Shown one piece after another: positions 10,196 through 21,480 of a stretch of 64,000 nt of DNA (its first letter is position 1; the number at the start of each line of letters is the position of its first letter). Source of the stretch: Metallyticus violacea (taxonomy: Eukaryota > Arthropoda > Insecta > Mantodea > Metallyticidae); the NCBI GenBank assembly GCA_030762175.1, contig CM060838.1, forward strand, positions 20,851,001-20,915,000, in the 5' to 3' direction. The position numbers and the translations under genes are program-made. The notes under the pieces are model-generated. The model was given only the letters and a program-made list of their open reading frames with translations, was not told where the DNA came from and ran no database searches.

Positions 10196-11558
10196 ATTAT
10201 GTTTCGTTCAATATTTGTTCTATCTAAATGCAATATGCAACACACACATTTCATGCATATGCAAGAATGACAAAAGATGGCTTTTGGGCACAAATTCAAG
10301 AAGCCGGGATATTATACCCTCTCGTCTACACTACTTTAGAAAATCTGACACCATTTATTTCCTGAAGATTGGCGGTTTATACACTCGATATTAATTTGTG
10401 TTAATTTCTATGTGTTTTCACTTTAGAAGATACAATTTTCTGTTCATGTATTTGTTTAGTTATTTGTAAAGAATATGCATTAGTTTGTGATTACGTTTTA
10501 TGTGTGCATATGTAATGTCATAAAACTCAGATGATATGATAAAATATTATATGATATTAAGGCAACATAATGATTAATTATACACTTTAAAAACCAGTAA
10601 TAAAAATGTTTATGATTGCGACTATTACGTTTACAGGCACTGCAGTGTGTACTCGCTGCATGCGCTTGTGAATACAGCGTTTACGAGCGTTCCGGAAGTT
10701 CCCGAATTTCTCCGATAGACACGTTGAATCTGGGGAGGATAATTTTTTTTGTCAAAGAGTACATTTTGAGAAGACCTCAGGTATATCTCAATATTTTGGG
10801 CACTAACTTCACTTCTGCTACTAAAAGCTTGATGTAAGACAATAAGGCAGATGACTGGCGCTTTTGTTGGGTAACCTTGGGTCCGACCTAAGGTTTTAAT
10901 TTATTGTTAAGGTAAATGTATTTAGACAGTAGCCTAAGTTGATAAGAACAAGCTTACAGAGTGACGCAGGAAGTCTTGAAGGTCTTACTTACTTCTTATC
11001 ACTGTAGTCTCTAAAAGGAAATGCTTGCAGGTCTCACACCCTTGCGTTAACATTTCCGACACCAGAGAAAGGGAATTTATATTTGAGAACTGCCAATATT
11101 ACTATTAATGTTTGCTATATCGGGGGTGAAAAGACACTCATTACCGTTTCTATGCACTGAAGAACTTTAGTTTCAACTTAAAGCGTATTTACCATAGAGT
11201 TATGTTAAACATGTTTTTATGCCACTTTATGAATATGAATATTGCGCTTGTGATAAATCTTTCGAAGTTTGGCAATAAAGTGCGACGGATATTTTAAAAA
11301 ATGAAGAATTGAAAGCTTTTTTTGCAAAAACACAAAATTGTGATCTGTTTTCATAGCAAGTAAGGAAACAAATTAAAAATTTTTGCCATTGTTTCATAAT
11401 ATCTCATAAATATTACCAAGTTTTACGAATCTAAAATATAGCTGTAACAAAAGACATTCCATTTTGTCTGTTCTTTTTAAATCTATAAGATTTTATTAAC
11501 TATTTATGAATTTACGATGCTTCTCTAATTTGGCATACCATTTATTTTGTAGTGTAAA

Positions 11559-11601
<43 letters not shown>

Positions 11602-11893
11602 AAGTTATTATTTATGAATAAATCAAATTGTTTCTTCATTTATAGATATCTCTGTATTCACATTGTGCTCAACGCATCGCCATTGAAACAAATAAGTGTA
11701 CTTGAATTAATTTCAATCTATTTCATAAATAAATATAAGATCTGATTCATTGCACTAGTATTGATTAATAATATAACAAACAAAACAGAAGAGGTAGACG
11801 CAAAATGCATAATATGGGAAAAGGGTGTGATTTTTACTGCAGTATAGCATGATTTCGTAAAAATTAGGGAACATTTTAATGAAAAAAGATATA
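10196..11893. other. Unassigned stretch
   Basis: Contains a TTA microsatellite at about 11560-11600 and a GC-richer patch at 10616-10740 with an unrecognised 73-codon frame. No transposon motif seen. Confidence 0.4.
11560..11600 (+). repeat. (TTA)n microsatellite
   Basis: About 13 uninterrupted ATT units. Confidence 0.95.
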
Positions 11894-11895
11894 TA

Positions 11896-13166
11896 CGAGT
11901 GTAGGTCCATAAGTTTCCGGCATCGCCAGCAATGATTATCGCCTTCGCAAAACCCTTCTCTAGTGTCATACTTTATCTGTTAAGTAAATAATTGCAGATG
12001 TTAACTTCCGTTCCGTCGTGTTCAGTCTTTCAGATATAGTTGCATGAGGAAGGTTATGTGTAGAAGGTTGTGACATGTTCAAAATGGAGTTTCGAGCTGT
12101 TATTAAGTTCTTCACAAAAGAAGGACTTACTCCAAATTAAATTAAACACCGACCGGACGATGTACATGGGGAAGCATCTTCCTCATATTCCACCGTAAAA
12201 GAATGAGTCAAACTTTTTCGAATGAGTCGAGAAAGCATTGAAGACGAAGAGCATGCAGGTCGGCCCTTGGAGGTGCTCACTCCTGAAAACACCGCTCTAA
12301 TTGGAAGGAGAAATTATGGAAGACCGGCGGCTCAAAGTTATAGAAATAGCAGCAAGGTTGGGCCTTTCTAAAACAACAGTCCTTCGAATTATTCATGAAC
12401 ATTTAAACATGAATAAGATTAGGGCAAGATGGGTGCCTAAACTTCTTTCTTCAGTCCAAAAGCAGCAACGGGTTATCTGTTGTCAGGCATTTTTGGAGCT
12501 CTGCCATGGCAACGAGAGAGAAGTTCTGCAAACCATTGTTACAGAAGATGAAACTATGGTCCTCTACTATGATCCAAAGAGAATCAATGGAGTGGCGTAA
12601 ACCTGGCGAAGCATTGCCTCTAAAGGCCAAGGTCACTCAGTCAACCAAGAAGATCATGATCACAATCTTTTGGAACTGTGAAGGAATACTCTTCATTGAC
12701 TTTAAGGAGAGGAACACCACAGTAAATGGGAAGTACTATGCTGGCCTTCTGTACAGACTACGTGCTTCTATCAAAGAGAAAAGGCGAGGAAAGCTGAGTG
12801 GTGGTATGCGCCTTCTTCACGACAACGCGCCTGTGCACACAGCTCTTGTTGCAAAGGAAACTGTGAAGAAATGTGGCTTCAAGGAGATCGACCATCCCTA
12901 CAACTCAGATCTAGCCCCCAGTGACTGTTTCCTCTTCTCCAAGCTCAAGAAGGACCTTCAAGGAAGGAAATTTAAGTGTGACGAAGAAGTGATAGGTGCT
13001 GTTTATGCCCATTTTGCAGACAAGACTTTCGACTATTTTGGGGAGGGGGATTGAAATGTTAATTCACAGATGTGAGAAGTGTATTGCAATAAAGGGTAAC
13101 TGTGTTGAAAAGTGAAATATGATAACTAGAAAATGGTTAGGCCGGAAACTTATGGCCCTACCCTTG
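11896..13166 (+). mobile_element. Mariner B, copy 2 (full length, inactive)
   Basis: A 1271-bp element flanked by TA at 11894-11895 and 13167-13168. The terminal inverted repeats are about 26 bp: CGAGTGTAGGTCCATAAGTT at the left against CAAGGGTAGGGCCATAAGTT as the reverse complement of the right, 23 of 26 positions identical by eye. Size and layout match a complete mariner. It is the best-preserved TE in the window. Confidence 0.93.
12084..13054 (+). pseudogene. Mariner B transposase (DD34D), multiply broken
   Basis: ATG at 12084 begins MEFRAVIKFFTKEGLTPN. The first stop (TAA) is at 12138-12140, and a TGA replaces the tryptophan of KEWVKLF. An extra base near 12300 shifts the frame. The helix-turn-helix region AARLGLSKTTVLRIIHEHL, WVPKLL and EDETMVLYYD are in the next frame; a 7-base loss near 12572 shifts it again. 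Then follow HDNAPVHTALVAKE and SDLAPSDCFLFSKLKKDL. Relative to B3, one codon is lost in the YSPDLAP motif, so the second-to-third aspartate spacing is 33 rather than 34. Confidence 0.92.
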
Positions 13167-13169
13167 TAT

Positions 13170-14384
13170 GTATGACACATGGGATGCAGTCAAATTTAGT
13201 TGTTCCTTACAGCATCATAAACAAAGCTTGGAGATCTAAAATCATACAGGTCATTGCAAGAAACTGCAAATGAAGAATCGCGAGATATTGTAAAAATTGT
13301 AATCATCAGCCGCTAACAACCATTTTACAAGGGAAGTCTGATAATTTGTTCTAATTCTTCATCTGTAATCTTTACGCTGGTGCAAAGCGGAATTAATTTA
13401 GCGACAGAAGGAGAAGCGCTTAATTTGCTCTCCGCGGGTTTAAAAACAATAACGCACATCTCTGTTGGTAGTTAATAAATGAGCTTGAGATAGGCTTTTC
13501 GTTGGATCCGCTTACACCTAACATTATGTCGACCCTATGACAGCCTGCCTCTAGGCATGCAAGCTGAACACGATAAAGGTCGACAAGTAATAAAGATGAC
13601 GAATCATCCGTCGCCTTGTCGAACCGGAAATTTGCTGCCAGGAACATCACTCGTCAGTCGCACCTCTTCCGGTTCTATGTCGTCACAGGCAAACTCCTGA
13701 CCTATCGCGTTTCGACTTGAAAGATACGAGCGAGTGCTCAACCGATGCCGCGAGCCTTGTGGGCCTCGGAAGGCAATAGAAAAGAGCTCGGTGACAATAT
13801 TCTCCTTCTTTAAGGTGCACGTTTTCTATATTACTGCTTTACATTGAACTAATGACATATGGACGTTCAAATGAGTGACAAATTATGAAAATGTAAAGCT
13901 GCCTTTAAATTGTTAAACTGAAGTATGCCATTAATGTCAATGGACAATGAAAAACTTACATAAAAATTTACTTAATGTCTTCAAAAATGTTCCTCTGCAT
14001 TAAAAATGTCTCTAAAGTCAGATATAACAATTGAACGGATTATTTATTTACAGACTTAAGCCAAAGTTGTGCTGAATTAGTTTCTATACTTGTCGAAGCA
14101 AATTTTAGAAACAATATGGCATTAGTCTGGTAACAACAATGCTGTGAAACGAATATCTAAAATTTTCACTTATTTATGCAAGGTAAGTAATCAAATGACT
14201 TAGTTCCTCTCATAAATTACCAATGCAGAGCATATTTTACACTAAATATGGCAAATTTAATTTTACTTAAAAATTAAAATTAAAGTCATTATTTTAGTAA
14301 TTGTAAAAATCAGTGTTTTATACCAGTTTTGAGAGTAGTTACTTAAGTTCAATAGTAACAATTGTTAGCTGATTGATATCAGGA

Positions 14385-14385
<1 letters not shown>
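13170..14385. other. Unassigned stretch with a GC-richer island
   Basis: About 13380-13800 is GC-richer and holds a 76-codon minus-strand frame (13420-13650) with no recognised domain. It could be a promoter patch or an unknown TE remnant. The rest is AT-rich. Confidence 0.4.

Positions 14386-14415
<30 letters not shown>
14386..14415 (+). repeat. Poly(A) run
   Basis: About 27 consecutive A. No retroposon body was recognised directly upstream, so it is not assigned to a SINE or LINE tail. Confidence 0.9.
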
Positions 14416-14872
14416 CCAAATGAAACCTGATCTTTTCTTTTGGAATACGTAAATGAAAATACACCCACGACTGTCAAAGAACGTCGTCTGCACAATGAAT
14501 GATACGTGTGGAGGCCAAAACAAAATCTATCGCATGATAAGATTTCTCAGGACTCTTACATACTGGAAAATTTGGTAAAATTGTTTTCCTTTTCCCTCTA
14601 GTATTCACTCTTATACGAGATTCTGGTCAAGTCAAGCATGTGCTGTAATATGTGATAGATTTTATAAACCTATTGCAAATTTGCGGAAAAAATTCATTGT
14701 AATGGTGTTTCAAACACATTCCCAATTCACGTATTTTCTTCAGATAATATACTGTATTTTAATTTCTAGTGGCCAAAAAGACAAAAAGAATTGTTTGTCT
14801 ATAGAAGCTCAGAGCAATTTTGTTCACGATTTCGAAATCAAGACTTAAATTTCAAACTTTATTGAATTTTAC
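14416..14872. other. Unassigned stretch
   Basis: No frame or repeat recognised. Confidence 0.5.
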
Positions 14873-15690
14873 TATGACTATTTCCCTTATGTGTCGTCAT
14901 CATGAAATCGACCAATGAAACGAAACAAAATTTTGAATTTTATCCTATCACAGCCCGATATCGCAGTGAAATTGTCGAAAATGTGTTTTTTTTTTTCCAA
15001 TCTGTTTTATCATGCAAGGTGCATTTATCTTGTGGTCAGCGTAACCAACGCTATAGCTGCACTATATAATTCCTGAGCACGCATCACTGACCACTTTTCT
15101 GTATTTTCAGCAATTGTAAATTTAACTAACTTCATGCATATTTACTCAAGCAATTGTTTTTCGTATTCAGTCAAACAGTATGAAATAATTTTGTAAATTG
15201 TGTAAAAATATCTAAGCAACCATAAATCTTAATAAACACGTTGTTCAGAATGGTAAAATGCGTTATCTGTTTTGTTTTTCCTCAGTTGGTATTAGTAAAT
15301 CGAACTGTAGCGATCGTAATAGTTGACTTTTGTCTATTTCATTCTCACGGCGTCTTAGTGGGTAAGTATTCATAAGTAAGTATAACACAGTATACAATTG
15401 TTAATAAGCTTAGCTCGAATTTCAAATATGTATTACTTTTATTCTTATTCTATTCCTGAAATAGTCTCAAACTCGTATTTGGCTCGTCTCTGTTGGCATT
15501 ACTGACGAAATCGACATTCATTTGTTGCTAGATGGCTTAAGTACTCATTATATAAATACATAATTATTACAATTGCGTTAGTCAAGCTTGCGGGAGTTAT
15601 ATTTAAATTCTTATTTTATTCGTGAAATAGTCCTAGTAAATTTCACTCGAGGGTCTGAGCTATCCAGATAAATTCACTAGACCTTCATAT
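14873..15690 (+). repeat. Interspersed repeat V, copy 3
   Basis: Shares CCAATGAAACGAAACAAAAT, CTATCACAGCCCGATAT, CACTATATAATTCCTGAGCA and TTCCTCAGTTGGTATTAGT with the other copies, and the whole distal part (TTCTTATTCTATTCCTGA to CCAGATAAATTCAC) with copy 2. The segment between the TATA-like box and the TTGGTATTAG block is unrelated to copies 1 and 2. Here the VAIVIVDFC block is followed by a strong splice-donor-like GGTAAGTATT at 15361. Confidence 0.8.
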
Positions 15691-16633
15691 GATAATTCCC
15701 ATAAAGACAGAAGTCGCATCTCAATTTATTGGTGGCTTCAAGGATACTTTTGTTCGCATCGGAATGTCACATTCGCCATGACAGTGAAAAGGTATACTTA
15801 TTGTCTAAAGTGCTCGTCAATGAAGAAAAACTGGGAAATATTTAAACAACAATAAAGTAAATTCCTGAAGAAAGTCAAACATTTTACATAGAGATCTTCA
15901 AGAGTTAAAAATCTGATTTTTTAAAATTCTTTATTACAACATTGCTTTTTTCCCCATAAGGAGATATTATTATACATGCATGTTCAAGGAGCAAAAAAAC
16001 TGATAATAAAATAAATATATAACAAAATAGAAATATAAACCAGTGTTTTTATGAACGAGTATAAATTATTAATTTTCAAAAATATTTTAAAAATTTTCTG
16101 AGGACAAAATTTGTTTACCAAATTGTATACAATCATTGTACACTTTTGCCGTTTAACTTATGGAAATAGGTTTAAAGCTAAAAGGTTTCTTTTAATTTCC
16201 AAAAACTTTTATTTTTTGACGTAAGTCCTTTCATAAATAACCAATTCATTTATAAAAAGCTGTATTTCGTTTTAATTAACCGGCCAGAAATTTTAGGCCT
16301 TTAAAACCTGTTCCAATGCTAATCAAATATTCGACCTGTTTTCGCTAGATGTAGGGCCACAATCAGCTTATAGAGAATTAATACTTATCAGAAAAAACGA
16401 CTCATTTTCAGCACAAAGTTATATAAATTTTTAATGGATTAATGGCCATAAATATAGCGGGAAAAAAAGAAATAAAATTAAAATAATAATGGCGTTTACC
16501 GTGTGTTTGCGAGTAATTTTTTTAAAGTTTTATCAATTAAAAGAAAGTAAATAGTAATATAGTAATTAAATAAGGATCTCGGCCTTTTGTTTTCTTCCAA
16601 ATGAATTATTTGAAGTTATATTACCTTTACTAC
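15691..16633. other. Unassigned AT-rich stretch
   Basis: No frame or motif recognised beyond the end of repeat V. Confidence 0.5.
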
Positions 16634-17030
16634 AGTACACTGGCGTTCAATAATATTGCCGAGTTATGAACTTGAAATATTGTCGTATTTTGAGGACTTT
16701 GTTTAGGAAACAAAAGACATAACAATGTACAGAAGATACTATACATAACCTGTTATTGCTCTATTATCGTAATATCATTCAACTCTTTGTGTATGCTCTA
16801 TAAACTAAACATTTTAGAAAACATCATGCCTTGTATAGTTGCATATCAGAAGTGACATGTGGGCGTATCATAGTACTGTGGGAACAGGCCTTCCTGTAAG
16901 TGAGATAGCAAATCCGTTCAGATAGATGTGACGGCGGTAAACCATTGGATTAGACGTTACGAAATCAAGGGGAAGAAAGTCATAAAACGAGACCAAAGAT
17001 CGAAGAAGCAGCAATCTTAAATTCAGAGAT
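16634..17030 (+). pseudogene. Tc1-like helix-turn-helix fragment
   Basis: Between about 16868 and 17010 the plus strand reads, with one frameshift and two stops, RIIVLWEQAFL-VR-QI and then VTAVNHWIRRYEIKGKK. This fits the pattern of a Tc1-like N-terminal helix-turn-helix (IVxLxxxGxSxREIAxxxxVSxxxVxxWIRRY). CACTGGCGTTCAATAATATT at 16639 could be the decayed left terminal repeat, but I found no matching right end. No DDE region follows on this strand. Confidence 0.45.
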
Positions 17031-17656
17031 GACCATTTTAAGGAAGGCGGTTGTGAAGAAAAACTTCAACGATTATCGTATTACCCTGTGTAGTTAAATG
17101 TTTCAATGAGATTCTGTATATACGTTGAATCTTGCTTATTATTTGTTGTCTATCACTGTTTGTAATATTTTGTAAGACTGTTTTCTTAATATATAATTAT
17201 ATAAAATTACGTTTATAATTTTCCTGTTATTATAATATGATATATAATATAACATGCTCTGTGTATAAATTGTAAGAATGGCATCTATGAATAATAAAGA
17301 AGACCGTGGTATAGTATATAAACTGCAGTTTTATTATTTTAATGCATAGCACATTTCAACCTTAGAATACAATGCTGGTTAAATGGGGCTCCCTGTTGCC
17401 ACGTGTACTCTACATACACTCGCAATAAAAGCGTGCAGCTGTCTACTAATTTAATGTGATTTTGAGAATAAATACATCACCACTTAGTGAAATATCTACA
17501 CTGCTATTTACGGCTGTTGTAACATTCAATTTTCACATGCATTTTAACTTTCTTTTTTTGTTTCAAAGTGCTTCGAAATTGGATTTTACAAATATAGAAA
17601 AATATATTATCGACCAAATGTGAGATAAGATGCTTAAAATTTTAATAAATCATGTT
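17031..17656. other. Unassigned AT-rich stretch
   Basis: No feature recognised. Confidence 0.5.
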
Positions 17657-17790
17657 TGTTGTTGATTTGATTTGTTTATAGACACTCTTTAACATCTCAG
17701 GTCATCAGCATCCCACAAATTTTGCTCAGAGTCCTCTTTTTTCAGGCTTGAGGTTCTTTATCGTGCCGTAAATGTACGACATTTGCGAAT
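17657..17790 (-). repeat. SINE2 copy 2 (partial)
   Basis: Contains the tail-side part (ACACTCTTTAACATCTCAGG) and the GGTTCTTTATCGTGCCGTAA segment on the plus strand. About 25 bases are missing between CATCCCA and CAAATTTTGCTC, and the tRNA-like head is absent. Confidence 0.85.
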
Positions 17791-17979
17791 CAAAAGCAGA
17801 TGGTGGTGATTCTGAAGGGGCAGTTTTTCTTGACTATGATTAAAAAATAATAAATAAAAAAAACATTAAAAAACTCTTTGTAGTATTAGATTTTGTCGAC
17901 TATTTACATTTCATTTTCAATTTTTTTGTTTTGTTTTGTCACAGAGTTTTGCATCATAAATAAATCCTAGTTTCTGAGA

Positions 17980-18250
17980 TTAATTGCCTTATTTCTGGTT
18001 TTCTGAATGACAAATTGTTCATTTAATGCAGTTTTTACTTATTTCTATGGAATTTAGTTGGCAATCATATGGTGGAAAGCGAAGAAGTTATCCACTTTTG
18101 CCTTTATCGTTTCATCAATAAGCATTTGTTGTATCTCTCTTTAATTTCAGACACAGTAGACAGAAGTTCCCGTTTAAACATATACTCAAACGAGATTCCT
18201 TTCTGAGTAAGCCAACCAATGGTGTCATTTTATCTGCAACAAGTGACAGA
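17980..18250 (-). pseudogene. Tc1/mariner-type DDE transposase C-terminal fragment
   Basis: Read on the minus strand in three frames: WLTQKGISFEYMFKRELL, then a short IDETIKAKVD segment, then LLRFPPYDCQLNSIEI. This matches the order of the common insect DDE_3 transposases (WLxxKGIxF, LLxLV, IDE, then LPPYHxxLNPIE with the catalytic glutamate in NPIE). Two frameshifts are needed, so it is a fossil. It is on the opposite strand to the 16.9-kb helix-turn-helix remnant and need not belong with it. Confidence 0.6.
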
Positions 18251-18332
18251 CTAAAGTTTACTTTCCCTGCTGTGATACTTTGCATTATCGATTACAGTAG
18301 CAACTCTCTCAGGGCTATTAGGGAGCAATTGT

Positions 18333-18976
18333 TCAGAGGCCTCTAAGCAAAATTTAATTTACCCATACAGCAAGAAAGATCTGGCTGCTGGTGCGGTAGA
18401 GGTGCAGTCCCGAGTTACAGCGGAGAGAGCCGAAAGAGACCTTGAAGTGTGAGAACAAGGGAGTGCTAGAGATAGTGGGAATGCAAAGTGGATGGAGTGT
18501 AAATGCAATAAAAATCTAAGAGTAGCACTGACCTTCTAATAGACACTGAAGATGTTTCTGTTCTCATGAAAAGAGGGCAATACTAGCCCAAGTGAGAAAA
18601 CAAAAAAGTCGCAACTGTTCAGAATAAATAGAAAAAATTGCTTTCGAGTTGTTTTTCGGTGCCATTAAGGGAATTTCCACAACAAGAGAACTTGAATTTG
18701 TGAAGAAACACATGGCATCCTTAAAGGCTGTTCACAACCAAAATGAACGAGTACCCATGCCCAACACTAAAGAAATGCCCAAAAAGGAGGCTTTTTCCGC
18801 GGTTTTACAGTTTTTCTAACATTCATGGCGAACCTGAAATTGGAGTTCGGCTCTCTCCGCTGTCGTTCGGGACTGCAACTCTACCGCAGCAGCAGCAGTA
18901 AGATTTTTCTTGCTGTATGGGCAAGTTAATTTTATCGGCCGTTTCACGCCCTGAATTGAATGGGACATTAACGACT
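18333..18976 (+). repeat. SINE2 copy 3, split by a nested element
   Basis: AGGCCTCTAAGCAAAATTT at 18333-18352 and TCGGCCGTTTCACGCCCTGA from 18937 are adjacent parts of the SINE2 body, in the same orientation. They are separated by about 580 bases with long inverted ends. The SINE is truncated on both outer sides. Confidence 0.7.
18353..18936. mobile_element. Foldback or MITE-like element nested in SINE2
   Basis: The first 80 bases (CCCATACAGCAAGAAAGATC at 18360, TGCAGTCCCGAG, CGGAGAGAGCCGA) recur as the reverse complement at 18848-18925 (TCGGCTCTCTCCG, GTTCGGGACTGCA, CTTGCTGTATGGG). The immediate flanks carry the repeated TTAATTT, a plausible 7-8 bp target duplication. The inner 410 bases hold no recognised transposase. 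Long inverted ends and a short target duplication fit a non-autonomous DNA transposon, superfamily unknown. Confidence 0.65.
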
Positions 18977-20834
18977 AGAGTCTGGATTTAAGACAAAATG
19001 ATTTATTTTTTTATTAATGGTCTTCAGAAGATATCTAAGTGTACAAAAATGATATTTATGATATATCAAGCATTAAGGGAATGTTTTATGTTTGCCATTT
19101 TCGTATTTTTCTGCCTATTTTGTAGTGTTCTGCCAATAATTATTTTATTTTGTTTTGCATTTGGTTTGCTGTTGTAGTTTAGTGTTTGTGACAGGCCCTC
19201 ACATCCACGCACGCCCAAGAGTGAATGCATTTATATAATTTAAATAGTAATAATTATTGAATATTATATAGCCAGTAGTAACAAACAGGAACATTTTATA
19301 TATTACGAAAATGTATTCATGGTTACCTAGACGTATAACTCTATGAGAATACGGGAAAGGTTGCCTATTTTAATCTTTTGTGTCCTCTTCTATTGATAAT
19401 GACTGGAACAATGGGTCTCTCTATTTTGACAAAAGCTAAATGCATGCACGTGACCAAACAATAGATCTTTGTATCTTATTTGTTGAAGATGCTTCGAAAT
19501 TCGTTAAAAGGTTGGAGGGGAGCAGGTGGCTGCGTTGAGGTCATTAACTCGTATAATCATGAACTCCCCAATAAAGAATCAAAGAGGTGATAGATTTAAA
19601 GTAAGTGCCTTTGGGAGCTCAAGAGCTCACCAATAGTGCTTAAATATTTTAAAGGCACAGGAATCCGTGGGCGCTTTGCTGTGACTCCTGTGAGCTCTTG
19701 CAACCACATGGCGACGTTTTGAATTTAGTATATGAGGGGAAACAACCTTGATTACCAACATCGCTTTACCAGAGACAGTAGACAGGAGGCACACAGATGC
19801 AATTTCAAGCAGCATATGTATCTCGCGTCATTAAAGTCACAGAGGTAACGAACCAGGTGGCCGATAACAAAGTATCGTGTGATTAAACATCTCAATGCGT
19901 TCAATGAAGCAAATCGTCGTGTGATTTGAACCACCTCCTTTCATCTCTCTCCTCCCGTGACTACTAAGACACCAAATGCGACTTCGAGCCCCTGAACCAT
20001 CCGAGGTATGAAGTGGGACCCTCGGGTACATCTAACAACACCCACATTAAAAAAAGCAGCTTCATGCTTCATTGGCGGGAATAAGACATACTTGTTTCTT
20101 CTAGTACAGCTGTTGTATAGAATGTTTTGCGATGGATTTCATTTTATAAAGAAATTGTCATACATTTTTACTGATATGCCCATTTAAAACATTCTTGAGA
20201 AACTTCTCATGGCAGAGGCTCATTGTTAATACAGAAATAATGAGAAGGAAAATCAATTGTTTAGTAAATGCTCTGAAGTTACATTTTAGTTGACAATTCG
20301 AACCATGCCGAAAATAAGTGAGTATTTAAACACCAAACTGAAGAAATTTATTAGTCTTTTGCAACAGAAGGAACAATTTTAATCTGTAGGGTTTGGGAAA
20401 AGTCTGTAAACCACAAGAATAATATTTTATGACACAACATATTGTAACAACTAAATGTGTATTTGTTGTAACGAAGATGGTCAACCAGAAGAAAATACGT
20501 ACTCTATCGTCGCCTTTACCAAATAAGCAGTCAGTTTATTCAATTAATTTTTGTAAAACTTCTTAGAGGCAGGATCCCTTTATGGAAATTAGATAACTCT
20601 TTGAAGACATTTTTGGAGAATTATATCAAACAGCCCTTATCAAACGAATCTACGTTTAGAAAAAATTAGTGCATGATTGTTATAAAGACGTAATGCAAAA
20701 TATTCGACATCCGGTTAGGGAAAAGACAATATGAAACTCTTACGATTAAATAAATTTGTTAGGCATATAGTCGGAATCAGGACCGTAAAACTTCTGAGGA
20801 ACACGAAAAAGTCAACAATATAATAATTTCTCAT
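18977..20834. other. Unassigned stretch
   Basis: A GC-richer patch at about 19530-20040 has three overlapping minus-strand frames of about 60 codons, none recognised. TGCCTATTTT occurs at 19111 and 19364, as in the 59.5-60.2 kb region. Otherwise AT-rich. Confidence 0.4.
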
Positions 20835-21059
20835 TTATTTACTACAGCTTTGTATAAGAGTAGGTACGAAGTGTACATGAAATGCTATAAACTTCAAAAA
20901 TATTTTTACAACAATGTGCCATATAATTTGTATTGTACGTTGTTTTCGTCCTGTTGCTGGGTAGGTACGCGGTTTCTTTCCCAGGGTTTCATCTCCAACA
21001 AAGTTCAAGAAATCACTTTCTGAAAATAATGCTTCTTCTATCCGTGATGCAAAAAAGCT

Positions 21060-21480
21060 GTTCATTGCAACAAAAACTCCAAACGGTCTTGCCTTTGTTG
21101 CTGCTTATTATGGAAATTTATTTTGCAGTATTACCAGTTTTGAAGAAACAGAACTATCCTTGGTTACGTCTTAAAAGATCGTGGAAGAAACAGTGGATTT
21201 AATGCAGGCAGTTCCAGACAAAATAAGTGCTGTGAATAGTAAATGCAATTGAGTAATATCTGGCTATGCAGACCTAGAACCAATAAAAACATATTCAAAA
21301 TTTTCAGTGGTGGAATTAGATTTTGTGAACATGGACTCGTTTCGAATATACTCCAATTACTATAGTGGAAATTAAAACACTTTTTTTTTTCAGAAAAATA
21401 CATTATCTGACAAAGGACAAAATTTCAATTTGATAGTTTGAAGAATCACCTTTATATGTGCTACAAATGATAAATAGCAT
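21060..21480 (+). pseudogene. hAT-like (DUF659-type) transposase C-terminus
   Basis: The plus strand, with stops, reads SITSFEETELSLVTS, KIVEETVDLMQAVPDKISAV, VELDFVNMDSFRIYSNYYSG and NTLSDKGQNFNLIV. This follows the C-terminal dimerisation region of a widespread hAT-like group: a PLxxSxxIVExV helix, then a conserved VExxFSxYK, then LSDxRxNFxxxNLxxxL. At least three stops and frameshifts are present. The catalytic core upstream was not recognised. Confidence 0.5.
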
